Shown piece by piece: positions 45,101-56,900 of a stretch of DNA of 64,000 bases; position 1 is the stretch's first letter, and the number at the start of each line of letters is the position of its first letter. The stretch is from NCBI GenBank assembly GCA_037783545.1, contig JBBELK010000105.1, positions 930,001-994,000 on the forward strand, in the 5' to 3' direction. Origin of the DNA: Henricia sp. BOLD:AAB3569 (Eukaryota; Echinodermata; Asteroidea; Spinulosida; Echinasteridae). The notes beneath the pieces were generated by a model. It was not told the DNA's origin, ran no database searches, and worked only from the letters and a program-made list of their open reading frames with translations. Both the position numbers and the translations under genes were made by a program.

Positions 45101-45441
45101 AAACCAAGACTGTTTAACTTCAGACATGCTTGAAATAACTCCTGACCAACGATCTCCGGAAAGCCTACAAGAGATTCCACCAGGGTGATCCGGGCGGCTA
45201 CAAAGTCCAGAGTCAAGTCATAGAGTTTTCTTGGTGTATTTCCTGCATCACCAAAGAATCCTGATATTCTTAGGTCAGTTTGTTTGTCTTTCTGTTTGGG
45301 TACCTGTGTGAAACGCTTTAAGCCAGGTCTGCTAGCATGGCCAGGGTATCTGAGAATGAGTTTTCCATTTTCGCGAATGTAAAATGGTCCAGGGTCATTG
45401 AATTGTTCAATGGCATCTGCTGGAAATGATTCATAGGACAT
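42189..45441 (-). CDS. LRRC42: LRRC42-like leucine-rich-repeat protein, complete
   Basis: Minus-strand coding exons, 5' to 3': 45441-44903, 44403-44285, 43930-43839, 43442-43220, 42871-42189; 551 aa. LRRC42 is a conserved metazoan protein of poorly defined role, thought to act in the nucleus. Seen: N-terminal DPGPFYIRENGKL motif; a conserved block with LVESLVGFPEIVGQELF; leucine-rich repeats at about residues 130-250, including CHSLKRLGLSANGLSD and LKNLQVLDLAG; then a long polar, Lys-rich C-terminal region with a possible nuclear signal (RPPPKKRIKL) ending QSEDWLP. The C-terminal part is about 120 residues longer than in vertebrates. The exon 1 donor is GTTAGG at 44902-44901, chosen over the nearby GTAAGT because only it keeps the leucine repeat in frame. 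The ATG used is the first in the open frame. A MITE (44678-44792) sits in intron 1. Confidence 0.9.
44678..44792. mobile_element. MITE in LRRC42 intron 1
   Basis: Inverted ends TTGGGTGAGTTTCCACAAAA and TTTTGTGCAAACTCACCCAA, about 23 bp with one mismatch, enclose about 70 bp. Non-coding; single copy here. Confidence 0.8.
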
Positions 45442-46106
45442 GGTAGTTGGATGGAGTCTCAAATAAATATCTGGAATGAATCTATAGTGCTGGGTGTTCT
45501 CGAGCTCCAGCCTTGGTAAACCACATCAACTGATGAAGTTGTTAGTATTTAGGCGATTTTGTTGCCCTGCAGAAAGAAATATCATACAATAACAGGATGA
45601 AAAACAAAAACATCATATGACCTATCAACCACCAAATTTGGAGTAAAAGGCTGATTCTAATAATAATACTTTAGTTTACTACTAGGCCTAGCATGTTTTG
45701 TTTTGTTGTGTTTTAAATTGGGGAGGGTCACTGTCCAAAACAATTTTAACACTCCTGGCTTTTATTTTTGTACAGAAGGTATCATATTCTGTTCAGGTAG
45801 CGATATTCTTTCCAAACTCGTGAAAGATGCTTTGGACATGTCAAACAATGAAATTTGGAATGTTTTCAAAATACCCGCCGCGGCCGGCCCATTATGCATG
45901 ACATGCTGGAGCCTGGGCTAAAATAACACACAATAGTCGGGTAACCCACGCTGCATTGCGAACTAAATACTCATCTATGAACAAGGTACCGCGCCGCCGG
46001 ATGCACAACGTATTTTGACAGGTTTTGAGGTCAAGTACGAAGGCGGGGAGGAAAATAAATTGTTTTTTGTTTTATTTAGTCGATTTCGCCAGGAAAACCA
46101 AGAAAA
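45442..46106. promoter_or_regulatory. Divergent LRRC42 / R3HDM4 intergenic, candidate bidirectional promoter
   Basis: The two start codons face away from each other across 665 bp. The part at about 45870-46040 is CpG-rich against an AT-rich background (CCGCCGCGGCCGGCCC, GCGCCGCCGGATG). I see no TATA box near either start. A shared promoter is inferred from layout and base composition, not from a recognised element. Confidence 0.55.
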
Positions 46107-49100
46107 ATGGGTTTAACGAAAGATAAGGAAGATGCAGTTATGTCTGAAACATCCGAGTAAGCGATTTATTAGTTTCAAATGCATGTTTTACAAGGTCAAA
46201 ATAGTGCTTCAGTCTTCACGAGATGTGTTGTTGTTGTTTGCATGCAGTGTCAAGAAAGTTGGTGAAAACTGCGTGAGGGCGCCCTTTCGCCCTACCATTG
46301 CATAAGATTTGTGCAATAATTTACATTTTTATAAAAGTGTTTATTATATTAGGCCTTTTTTGTGGTCTTGCCACAAATTAGATCAAATATCGAGTGCTAC
46401 TGTCATGAATTTTGCAAAATATGCATGCCATAGGGCCTACACTGCCAGCAAGTCATTGGCAAGAAAACGGTACAGGTAAGTGTGTCTGACATTCATGAGT
46501 AGACATTGTTTTTAGCCCGAACTAATAATTATTTTGCATATCAAGCGTCATGAAAAACAAACGCATGCATATTAATTGCTGCTGTTGTTGCATTGCTTCG
46601 ATAAAATAACCAAACATGATGGGATGAGAGAAAATCATATGGTGGTCCTCATAGGGATTTGAACCTTAGACCTCTGACACACCGTCACTGGGTCTTGGAG
46701 TATACCACTGCCACTGGCCTCAGTTTCATTGGTAGAGCATCTTCCCAGTGTGTCTCATCACATTGATTTGTCCCAAGGAGAGATTTCTTAAAAATTTAAT
46801 TAAAATCTAACTCGGTGTTTAATACACATTCCTTTTTTGATTTTTCCTCATCTAGATTAATAACTGAAGAGGAAGTCAAAGCTGAGAAACCATCATCACC
46901 ACGGAAACCAAAGCACAGGCAGAGTCGTCATTGCTGTCTGACTCTCCTGCCAAAATCTGCTGGGAGTAAAACGGGAGGTCAAAAACGTACCCGACGATAT
47001 GACAATAGTGAGTTTGGATACATCTCCACATCTGCCTACTAACGCCACTACTAATTTTTCTTAATATGAATTACAAACTGTCAAACTGGGAATGAGAGAA
47101 AAATCATATTGTCCTTATATCAGGTTTTGAACCCAAGACCTCTGAGGCTCAGGGCAGATGCTGTACCACCCGAGATATGAGACACTGTATTTCTCTCTTA
47201 ATGTTGAGCAAAATAACAAACAAAAATGTTGGTATTGTGATTAGGCACTTTACGAGGAATTATCCATAAGGCAATGAACGATCCTAAAAGCACTCGCTTT
47301 CTCTTCCCCTAAACTAAAGGTTGCACATAATCTATTCTGGAGTAATTATAGAATATAGGGCCCAGTGGAAGCTGATCTATTCTTGACCTATTGAATCATA
47401 ATGAATTTATTTTGCTTTTTTATCACAGCTTGTTTTTTGTTGAGTCTCGTTGAAGACACTGATTTCGGTGAGGTTACTATTGCTGACTTTGTTGAGTCCA
47501 GCCAGTCGGTGTTTGAGCAACTTCTGTCTGACCGAGATAGTCTGGAGGTGAGTACGAGTCACCAAGAATTCAAAATCATCTTGACCAAATAATTCCCCAC
47601 CTTGCTGAGCTTGTTAAAAATGAATAAAAAACCAGCATTCTGTGGAATAACAGTGAACAATAACCGTAACACAATTCAATCCTCCAAATTATTTATCACA
47701 TACCCTAAGGGGTTAACTGTTAATTAGCTTTAAATTGTGTCTTTACGAAGTCTGTATTAAAGTTAGAGTGGTCATCTCCTGTGTTTATGCCAAAGTCAAT
47801 AGGTCATGATTCTGGAAACTGATTTTCACAGCAAACAAATATTCACACCGAATCATGTATTATGTCTGTGCATACCTATACATTCTTATACATGAAAAAC
47901 TGCTATATGAAAAGACACACAAGATGATCTTTGTGCTGTGCATTTGTTTCTTCTTGAGACCGCAGGATTCCTTCATGACCTTTAACCCCTGCTTATCCAT
48001 CAGATATGGAATGATTTCATGAATCGTCCAGGGGATGAGCAGGAGGTTTTTCTGCAGGAGATGGCAGGGAAGGAATCGCCCAAGACTCGGCCACCACCCA
48101 CCGAGGACAAGAAGGAAGGAATGGCTCAAGGGACTGGGGATGAAAGTGATGTTAATGATAATAAGACCAAGGATGAGCGGATTGGTAATATAACAATGTC
48201 TGTTTGTATTTTGTGAAGAAACAATGAGAAAAATAATGGGTGACTTTTGAGATGCTTGGTGGCAACAAAGAAACCGGTCCTTTTCCATTGTCTACGTCAT
48301 ATTGAGCATGCGTACTCAAACATGCTGTAAACAGTGGAAAATGAGCGGTTTCCTTGCTGCCACAACAATTTCAAAAGTCTCTCTTTGGCTTAACATTTTC
48401 ATGGGTCGAAATTAACACTGGTCCCGTGGTCCGAGACCAGTAAAAAATCAGAAGGACCACTAGATCTGTAAAAGACGCTGGTCCGATGGACCACTGAAAA
48501 CATTTACTGACTCATGGAAACATTCTCTGATGCCTAATCCACAGTAAACATTTCTTACTCAATGCAAAGAATTCCTGGTTACCACAACAAATTCCTGATC
48601 GCTTTAGACATTTTCAGAAAACTTCATTTCTTTCTCCAATATCCCCAGACATGCCTCAGTGTTGGATAAAAAAGCAATCCCATCCATCCTGCACTCAATG
48701 AAGTTAAACCAGAAAGTGTTGCAGTATCTCGGTGCCATTTTGAAAAGCACCAGTGGGCCACCAAATTTCCAGCAGGACCAGTAGAGTTTTCTAATCTACT
48801 GGTCCTTCTGATCAGCATGAAATTCAGGTTGGGTTATCCTCTCAACTATTTTCGTGATTTAAACTCGTCCCACATTTACACGGAAGGACGGTTCAGTGGT
48901 ATCCCCTTGAATCAGTTCTATACTCTATAGAATGTCAACTGCTCTTGCACTGCTGTCATTCTGTGTTTTCTGTATATTTTTTTTCCTTGTCTTGATGTCT
49001 GCAGTGCATCCAGCACACACTCCCAAGGAGAGTTTTCTGAGGATCAACAGCCGACTGCGTGCTGTGCTGCGTAGGAGACATCTCCCAAAGGTTGGCAAGA

Positions 49101-50600
49101 TCATAATCTCTTCCATATAGACACTTTGCACAGAGTCAATCCCAAACATGGCTGCCGGTGCAAAGGGTCTATTGGTATCTTATAGCAGTGTCACTCATTG
49201 TCTAGAGAGATCAACCTTTCACCAGTCCTCCAGTTGTTGCCTTATAGCACAGCTGGTAGAGCATCTGTCCAGAGTGTCAGAGGTCTCGGGTTCCAATCCT
49301 GTATGATTTTTCTTTCATCCCATGCTTAGTTGTTTCATTTCAATGGTGATTGGGCATCGTTCCAAATAATGCGTTCTTATGTTACTTTGTTCAGTTTCAC
49401 ACCTATGCAACACTGAAGAATTAGATCCAGAGGGAAACCTGGATAAGTACCCTCTGGATATCACTGTGTCTCAAAGCTTAGGTGATAAAACACCTACCTA
49501 GTGTGTCAAAGTCTCGGGTTCAAATCATGATGAGGATTATATGATTTTTCTCTCAACTCATGTTTAGCTATTGCCTTGCTAAGTTCAACTAGAAATTATC
49601 CCATTTTAACTGGGTTTTATTTGCTCAATTGATAAGTTATAATACAAATTTAACCCAGCTTCTTGTGGAAATAGAAATCGAGCCATAACACTGCTTTGGT
49701 GCGAATCCAGGGTGGCATATTAATGTCACTGTTGAATTGTTTCTATTTGCCTTTTAGGGAATGTTGTGTAATCATGAGGATGACCTGATTCCATGGTTTA
49801 CTGACGATCCAACGGCTGTCTTCATATCTCATATCAACTGTAGCTTTGATCGACTCCTACTTCACGCTCTATGCCAGTATTTGGACCTTCACTCCACAAG
49901 TGAGTTAGCTTGACAAATTCCCAATTGGGTTTGAAGATTCCTAATTGGGCTTGAATGATAAATGTATAAAGACTGATTGAGTAAGCAGCACCCCATGCAA
50001 TTACTGGATAATCACACGCATCAGCATTTTCCTTTAAGTAGACTGGCATTTTGCACAAGGTAGAAATCTGTCCCTGGTATTGGCCTTGGTGCCTTTTTGC
50101 AATCCTCCCAAAGACCCTTTGACTTTCTAATGCAAGTGTCCTTTGTAAGCATCAACAATACCTGTCCCAATTCAGCACCATGCCCAATATTGTGTTTGTT
50201 GCTTTGTTGTGCATCAGTGCATCAAGAGAATAAATTGGTTCTTTGGGAAAACCTGAGGGAGTATACCACTTTGCGTCATAGCTCAGCTGGTAGAGCATCT
50301 CCCCGGTGTGTCAGAAGTCTCTGGTTCAAATGCCGATGAGGACTATATCATATTTATTTGACCTTTGTCCCAATTAGAGAATGTGTTTTCTAGTAACCAT
50401 AAACTACTTCAAACTCCAGCCTCGAGTTTCAACTAATTGTTGCTAGTCATACTCTTCACAGTATAATAACCCTGCTGTATTCCTTGCCACCAGGTTATGA
50501 CTGCGATGGACGGCGTCAGACCAAAGTGGAGAATTCTCAGGATTACTTCAACCCTCCGCCGTTACTCCTGTCTCAGTATCTGGAAACACTCAAAAGCTAG
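46107..50600 (+). CDS. R3HDM4: R3HDM4-like R3H-domain protein, complete
   Basis: Coding exons: 46107-46156, 46856-47007, 47429-47547, 48004-48184, 49005-49090, 49758-49899, 50494-50600; 278 aa, against about 268 in vertebrates. R3H domains bind single-stranded nucleic acid; the cellular role of R3HDM4 is not established. Seen: a short polar N-terminus; a basic segment around residues 30-65; RRYDNTCFLLSLVEDTD; the block WNDFMNRPGDEQE; HTPKESFLRINSRLRAVLRR; the R3H signature R228-x3-H232 in SFDRLLLHALCQYLDL; and a C-terminal DYFNPPPLLLSQYLE. These blocks match R3HDM4 in order and spacing. All seven exons join in frame. The start codon follows a purine-rich AAAA context and opens the only frame that continues through exon 2. 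Confidence 0.92.
46622..46770 (-). mobile_element. SINE family A copy with a rearranged A box
   Basis: The minus strand shows the tail ATATGATTTTCTCTCATCCC and the B box GGTTCAAATCCC. The A-box part appears again on the plus strand at about 46712-46760 (TTGGTAGAGCATCTTCCCAG), so the copy was rearranged by an inversion or is two abutting copies. Confidence 0.6.
47089..47188 (-). mobile_element. SINE family A copy, minus strand
   Basis: The reverse complement gives TCTCATATCTCGGGTGGTAC (A box), CTTGGGTTCAAAACCTGATA (B box) and the tail TATGATTTTTCTCTCATTCC. In intron 2 of R3HDM4. Confidence 0.7.
48233..48392. mobile_element. MITE family F, copy 2
   Basis: Contains GGGTGACTTTTGAGATGCTT, GTCCTTTTCCATTGTCTACG and TTTCAAAAGTCTCTC, matching 6397-6540. 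In intron 4 of R3HDM4. Confidence 0.75.
48410..48835. repeat. Degenerate element with GGACCAGT / ACTGGTCC motifs
   Basis: The motif CTGGTCC and its complement recur at both ends (CACTGGTCCCGTGGTCCGA on the left, TCTACTGGTCCTTCTGATCA on the right). The middle contains GTGGGCCACCAAATTT. Probably a decayed transposon in intron 4 of R3HDM4; class unknown. Confidence 0.45.
49238..49575 (+). mobile_element. Two tandem SINE family A copies
   Basis: Copy one (49238-49380) has TATAGCACAGCTGGTAGAGC and GGGTTCCAATCCTG; copy two (49430-49575) has a more diverged A box and CGGGTTCAAATCATGATGAG. Both end in ATGATTTTTCTCTC or ATGATTTTTCTTTC tails. A small MITE end (TATAGACACTTTGCACAG) precedes them at about 49117. 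Confidence 0.75.
50238..50360 (+). mobile_element. SINE family A copy
   Basis: Head GGGAAAACCTGAGGGAGTAT, A box TAGCTCAGCTGGTAGAGC, B box-like GGTTCAAATGCCGATGAGG, short tail. In the last intron of R3HDM4. Confidence 0.8.
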
Positions 50601-50779
50601 CAGCAGGCTGAATAGAGTCCATCCGGGATGTGATTGTTCCGGTTTTTCCCGGAACTTTGCTTCTGTCTCAGTGGCTTGTGATGAAGACTATTCCAGGAAA
50701 AACTGGAACAAATCACATCTCTGGAGTCCATTGGCACATAGGGTTGTTACGGTAGATTTGTTTCAGATTTATTCTCTGA

Positions 50780-50902
50780 ATAGACCGTATCGAATAGCTG
50801 CCATCTTGTAGGGCAGTTTCTTTGTTCCTTGAGGACATGCATGGGTTGCACATTTTGTGCTTAACCAATTTAAATATAAAAAGCTATTTGATACGGTTTG
50901 TA
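50780..50902. mobile_element. TA-flanked MITE family D, copy 4
   Basis: The left arm TAGACCGTATCGAATAGCTG plus CCATCTTGTAGGGCAG is intact; the right end (GCTATTTGATACGGTTTGT) has lost part of its arm. A pogo-like MITE begins at its right edge. Confidence 0.75.
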
Positions 50903-51029
50903 ACAGTAAACTCTCACTATAGCGCTTTTCAAAGGGCCAAACTTAAAGACCCTGATCACACAGAAGGACAGTTCAATCATGTTCCCTTTCTAATTCTAAA
51001 ATTCAAAAAAATAAAGAGAGTTTACTGTA
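50902..51029. mobile_element. pogo/Tigger-like MITE, degraded copy 3
   Basis: Ends AACAGTAAACTCTCACTATA and AGAGAGTTTACTGTA match the copies at 26215-26378 and 40036-40190. It directly abuts the family D MITE. Confidence 0.65.
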
Positions 51030-51285
51030 CATGACCCAATTGTATTAATGGAGATTTATTTGGATCAACATTCATCCAAAACTGAAATTTTATCTAAAAG
51101 ACTTATTTTACCATTATTTATGAAATCACAAGAGTTATATTTACAACTCAAAGTACACACTCCAGGCCATGGTATTTAGAAATACAAGCTCGTATCATGA
51201 AAAGGTAATGATATTCTCTCAAATTTTAGATACTACTTTCCGTGCCAAATTAAGTTTGTGTTTGTACTTGTTGAAATGTTTGTGC

Positions 51286-51425
51286 TTAAAGGCACAGGCT
51301 CGTCAGCAATGCGCGCCCGCCAAATTCGTGCTCGAAACACGCAGCTCCATGCCTTTGCTATGGAGCTGCGTATTGCGTGGCACACATTTGGCGGGCGCGC
51401 ATTACTGACGAGCCTGTGCCTTTAA
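51286..51425. mobile_element. TTAA-flanked MITE (piggyBac-type), copy 2
   Basis: TTAA at 51286-51289 and 51422-51425. Inverted ends AGGCACAGGCTCGTCAGCAA and its near-complement TACTGACGAGCCTGTGCCT, then GCGCGCCCGCCAAATT pairing with AATTTGGCGGGCGCGC-like sequence. More complete than copy 1. Confidence 0.88.
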
Positions 51426-52261
51426 TTGTATCGTATTGTATCTTATCATGTTATTGTTACGATGGACACTCGTATGCTGAAATCTATTCTAGTAAGTTAA
51501 GGTGTTGTACATTGTGTTGTATTTCCATGTGCTTGCCAGGCAGGCTTCAGTACAGGTAGTGTGATCATGATATATTAACAAGGTCAGTTTGTGTACTGTA
51601 TGTCTTACAAATTTAGCTGTACGCGTAAATGCATTCGTGTAAAAAAACTCTTTCTATTCATATTTGTCTCTGAAAACAGTCTTGTTACCTACTAGATGTA
51701 CATGTAATCCAAAGACATATTTGCCTCGTTGGGTAAATTACATTTCAATCATCTTGGTTCAAGTGGTGTTACAATCAGAATCCACAAAGTTTAATAGCGT
51801 TGTAATTCAGGCCATTAGAAGGCCCTGCAAGCCCTTACAATTCCATGGGTTGAAGTCCAGCAACAAGCCGTTTAAAATGAACCGTGACTTCGGTATCCTT
51901 TTGTGTATGTCCATTATCTGTTGGGTGTGGCTGGCTCTACAAGACTGCACAGAATTGCAGCCAATCAAATTGCACCTCTCATTTCAATTTACGATGGCCT
52001 CTGTGATTGGCCAGTACTACCTCTGGAGTTTGACAAATGAAAATGAATGAAACTGATAGCATACTATATATTATGCATTCCTTGACTCTAACCTCATTCT
52101 TAAAGTTAAGTAGCTTTGTAAAGAAAACAATTTAGAATGCTGACCAATTTTAGATTAGTGAATACTGAATACATAATTGAATAGTGTAGAAAGTATGCAC
52201 AGTGATTATGTCAGAAATCATAGTTTCGGGAAGATTAAACATAATGTGAAAATAAATCAAT

Positions 52262-52403
52262 GCAGAGAGACTTTTGAGATGCATGATATGGCAACAAACA
52301 AACCAGTTCTTTTCCATTGTTTGTGTCATATTGAGCATGCGCAATAGAGAAGAACCAGTATGTTTGCTACCACCATTCATCTAAAAAAATCTCCCATTGG
52401 CTA
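52262..52403. mobile_element. MITE family F, copy 3
   Basis: Contains GAGACTTTTGAGATGCATGA, CTTTTCCATTGTTTGTGTCA, TTGAGCATGCGCAATAG and the right end ATCTCCCATTGGC. Confidence 0.75.
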
Positions 52404-53311
52404 GACATTTGAAGTGATTAATGTACTAAATGAATTGATGTGTTCTTTGAATGATTGGCAAAAATCCCATATTATATATTCAAGAAGTTTGGGAGAAGTA
52501 GGAAATAAAGTACACTTATTCCTAACTGAACCAATTTGCTGGTGTTTATTCTATTGACTTTCATTTTAAAGGTTTCAATTACTATGTCAGAATTTTATTT
52601 GACCGTTTACCCCTTTAATTTATCGTCCAAGAAATAGGTCTTCCATGAAACAGCCGTTGGATACAAACCTTAAAAAAGACTGGTACCTTGCATGGCTTTA
52701 CGCGCTTTGTGAATGATCGTAGGTCTGGGTGTTTCCGCTATATTTTAGACTTGAGAGCGCATGTCATGTTTTGCGGAGCCGCGCTATCGCCCGAAAGCCT
52801 CTGTTTTCTTAATGATCTATTTCGAAGATTGTTTCATAGTATTACGATAAGATAAATATGTATTTGTGTTGACAAACGATGATACTTTGTCAAATGGGGG
52901 AAATGGCGTTTGTGGACGAGATTTCACGATAGGTAAATAAGCATTTTATTTTAGTTCGATTGCCTTGTCTAGTTTCCGGACAAATCTGGTCTGCAGGGTG
53001 CACCTGAAACACGATGACGTCACGGTTTGTTTACATGCGCGCAAATCTATGGAGGAGTCTCAGACTCAGGGTACCAGATGACATAATAGGGCCGTAGGAA
53101 AGCAAGTACATGAACCAGTATGTAATCAAATCGTGACGTCATTAATATTATCATGTTTCAGGTCCATTGCATTGCAAGTTATTTTTTGTTTCTTGGAACT
53201 AGTAACCATGGTAACGTTAGTTCTGCAAGGTGACTACATGTGAAATGTCACGGTGCTAGTTAGGGATCTACGAAAGTATGAGGCTTACATGAGATAGGCC
53301 GTAACGTTAAT

Positions 53312-53443
53312 TATAGGGGGATGCAACTTTACTGGAAGTTGAAACAATATTATAGCGCGGTGAAAACAAACGAGCAGGCGTTTGTTTTTACCACGTTCGA
53401 GGTCACAGAACCGGAACTTCCGGTAAAGTTGTGTCCCCCTATG
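53312..53443. mobile_element. MITE in the CAAP1 5' flank
   Basis: The ends ATAGGGGGATGCAACTTTAC and GTAAAGTTGTGTCCCCCTAT are inverted copies continuing into GGAAGTT / AACTTCC, about 27 bp. Inside are TTTGTTTT and AAAACAAA arms. Close enough to the CAAP1 start to lie in its promoter or 5' UTR intron. Confidence 0.75.
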
Positions 53444-53990
53444 GCCGGGTGACTGTGGGTAGAATTACTTGCAGTGTACGTTTTTCATGTTTTGTGTATT
53501 TTTCAGGTTTTGATCATATACCACAGTCGTGCATCCAGATGACTTAGTAGTGGATTGAACCAACACAAGTCAAAAACCACAAAAATGGAATGTAGGTGGC
53601 ATTTCATTGAAGAGTTTTTGTAAAACGAATACCAAAATAAGTCCAGAAAAATAGCCAGTGCAAAACAAACGTCCCCGTTTTACATTATGTTTAATTGATG
53701 TGAGTTTAAACCTAAATGGTGTAATCTATGTACCTGGTTATAATCATTGTAAATTTTAATGTCATTTTCTTGAAAATAGCTAGTTTGAGTGTTGTTCAGT
53801 TTAATCTAATCTTATGTTTTCAGTGGAGATTATTGATATGGCTTTGGCAATTCTAATCAAGAATTACCAAATTACATGTTAATTTTGCGTTGCAGCAACT
53901 AGAAATATGGCATAATCTGAGTCATACGTTTAGTTATTAGCCACATTTCATTTCATTTCTTTGCTTTTGTTTCGTACTAAAGCTAAAGCA

Positions 53991-56900
53991 ATGCTTCCGG
54001 ACTCGACGCAGTCTGAAACCCTGCCTCCCGCCATACCATCAGTGTCTGATGCTCCATCAGGGGTCATACCAAGTTCCTCAGCAAGTACCAGTCAGCCAAA
54101 GAAAGATGACGGCAGTACTAGCAAAAAGAAGAAGAAGAAACGTAAATCGGAAGATAAACCAGCGAAGAGTTCTAAAAAGAAAAAACCTAGCAAAGCCAAA
54201 ACACACAAGGAGCAGGTAAGTTGACCCCTTAAGTCGGACAGGAATTGTATTTAACTAGCTTGACGACTCAACAAACTAACTATGCTGAAGAATGTTGTTA
54301 AAAATTGACATTTTGCTAGTAACCTGGGGGTCAACTTCCATTCTATAATTGCTCACTAAAGGTTGTGGCTTTGAATCCCAGTCTGGTCAATCCACGACAC
54401 GTGTGCCCTTGAGCAAGGCACTTTGCCAAACATTGCTTTCCCTCCACTCAGGAGTAAAATGGGTACCTAAGAGGGTAGTGAATGTTGATGTGTTTGATTA
54501 ACCATTGAGCACCTAATTGACCACTCTCACAGACGCCATCTTAGTAGGAAAAATGCTACTGCGTATTAAACGATATCAAGTACGCACACAAATGTTTCAA
54601 ACGGGTGCGCGCGTTGCTCGAAATTTGTTCGAAATACGGCGCAACTGATGCGCGTCACAACAAATTACGCTCAAAATCCTGATGCATGTGACAATTTGTA
54701 GGAAGTGCGTCATTTGAACGTGATCAATAGGCAGCCGGGCTGTATAACTCCCCAGGGAGCTAAGATGGTATATGGAGTGATTTAATGGAGCCCTATGATC
54801 AGGGGTAATAATGTGGGTGCCTTGATCAGAGGTTCCCCGATAAGTGTGTGATGTTAAGTCCATATTATTATTATTTAAAGATCTTTAATTCCTAACTTCT
54901 TTCTGTAGAGGTCCAAGAAGTCCAAGACTGCCAGTTCTGCTCCCAAGAAGCCTGAGCCAGAAGAACCCGATTCAGATCTTGATCTTGAGAAGGACGTGAA
55001 ACCAATCCGAGATTATGTCAAGGACAGAGAAGACATGCTACAACACATGTTCAAAAGTGTCACTAAAGCCAAGAAACTACAGGCTATGCTACCTGAAATA
55101 CTCAAGGTGGGTGGTTTTTCAGGTTGGTGTCATCGTGCTTTCCTCGCCTTAAATCCTGTCCGGGTCAGTATGTGGATTAGGTTTTCAGTCCCTGCTTAAG
55201 TTAAGTCTTGTTTAAGAGATCCTTGTGATTTTGCAGGGTACCATGTTATAAAAGGAAACGGCTAGACTATCATATAAATGGACCCTATAAACCATGTAAA
55301 AATGCTAGTTTGACGATAAAAATGCAAGATCAAGATGGACAAAGTCACACTTTTTACTGACTTGTCCCATAGGTTGTGTGCATTGGGTCGAAGGCAGTTG
55401 CTGGGTATGGTAATCTTTCTGAATATTATATGACTAGATAATTAATATACTGCTTACTAATCACAAGGCTATAGACCTTATGCGTAGCGGCCATGATAGA
55501 GGGCAGGTTTTCATATTTAAATGATGTGACAATAGATCCACAATGTGCCTACTCGTGCATGACGCACTGTGACAATGTGACTGCCCTCTATCATGGTCGC
55601 TACGCATAAGGTCTATTGTATAATGGAAATGAGTTTTGCTAGATCATTCGGCCATAATATTCCATCCCATTGTTTTCCCATTGTAGAATGTTCCTGTGGA
55701 GGAGCTACAGCATCTGTGTCTTCTACAGCTTGAAGGAATGTCCAAGTCAAGGATCATGTCCATCTTAGCAGGTTGGTTACCTCCTTAAGGCTTAAGGAGA
55801 GAACAAAATATTATACATTATACAATATGTGCATTATACAGTGTGCTTTAGTGGTTTAAACCTGTGTACGAGCGTGTAGTACACTATACGAACACGCACA
55901 CAATCGAGGTCCGCATAAACCAGGAAGCACCGTAACTGTGTGGACTTACACAGGTTCGCAGACGAGTTGTCTCAGCATTTTAAAAAGGATAAGGGAAGTA
56001 GGAGGAGGTTAAAAAAAGTATATAAGGTGTGTAACGATGCCCTTAAACGATTTGTGGAGTTAGGGCGAAATCCTGCGTTTCGTTTTTGAGTAAAAAAATA
56101 TTTTCGGCCAAATTTCAAACAGTGCACGAGAACAAAGCGATGTTCGCATAGTGTATGTGGTAACGGTCCGTGTGTGTTTGGCTGAATTGGGGTTTTTACG
56201 GCACATTCAAAAATACCTGAGACAGTTTACCCATTCCTATTGGTTGAAAGCATGTCACATGGGTGGCGTAAGCTTAAAGAGATAATAAAAACAAGTCGTG
56301 TTTCAAACATGGCCCAGGTCAAATTTGTGCTTTTGTGTTACTATAGCAGTCTAGTTATTTTTAATCAAAGAAGATTAACTATTCCAAAAAAGGGGGTTGG
56401 GTGTTGATGGGAAAATAATTGGGGCAAGCAAAGCAGGGGTTTGGGGGGTATCTTAAGTGATCTCTGGGAGGGTTGGTTATCTCATTGAAGGATTTATCCC
56501 TCTGTAGGGCTTGCTAAGCTCAAGTGATAGCCAATCCCAATCAGTGAGGAACAACTGCACTACCGTGATTCAAGACCACCAGTTGGCTTCATAGCTCAAT
56601 TGGTAGGGCGTCTGCACGTTAAGCAGAAGGTCCACGGTTCAAATCCCGGTGGAGCCAAGTTGTTTTCACTGAATCCAGATTTCCCAAACTCGTGGACATT
56701 TGTCCACATTTGTATCGAATTTATTCACCCTGGGTCATAATCCCTAAAACATAATCACATACTCATACTGGAAAATAATTTAATGTCGCTCACACATTTC
56801 CTGTCTGTTCATGTATGACTGGTTTTTTTTTGTGATTGTGGATGTTAAACTAGATCAGAATACTTGAAGACATTTTTTCCTTATAAAGGTGAAGAGATGC

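Larger units (their letters stand above)
50601..53990. other. Intergenic: R3HDM4 3' UTR and CAAP1 5' flank
   Basis: Holds MITEs at 50780-50902, 50902-51029, 51286-51425, 52262-52403 and 53312-53443. A possible R3HDM4 poly(A) signal is AATAAA at 52504-52509, though the one at about 51010 is closer. The CAAP1 start codon follows an AAAG acceptor-like sequence at 53979-53987, so a 5' untranslated exon is expected upstream, perhaps near 53000-53600; I could not fix it. A 128-codon open frame at 51664-52050 has no recognisable domain. Confidence 0.55.

Noticed and set aside
48624..48818. 64-codon minus-strand open frame with NLVAHWCFSKWHRD
   Set aside because: It lies in a degenerate repeat in an R3HDM4 intron; no complete gene or splice pattern could be built around it.
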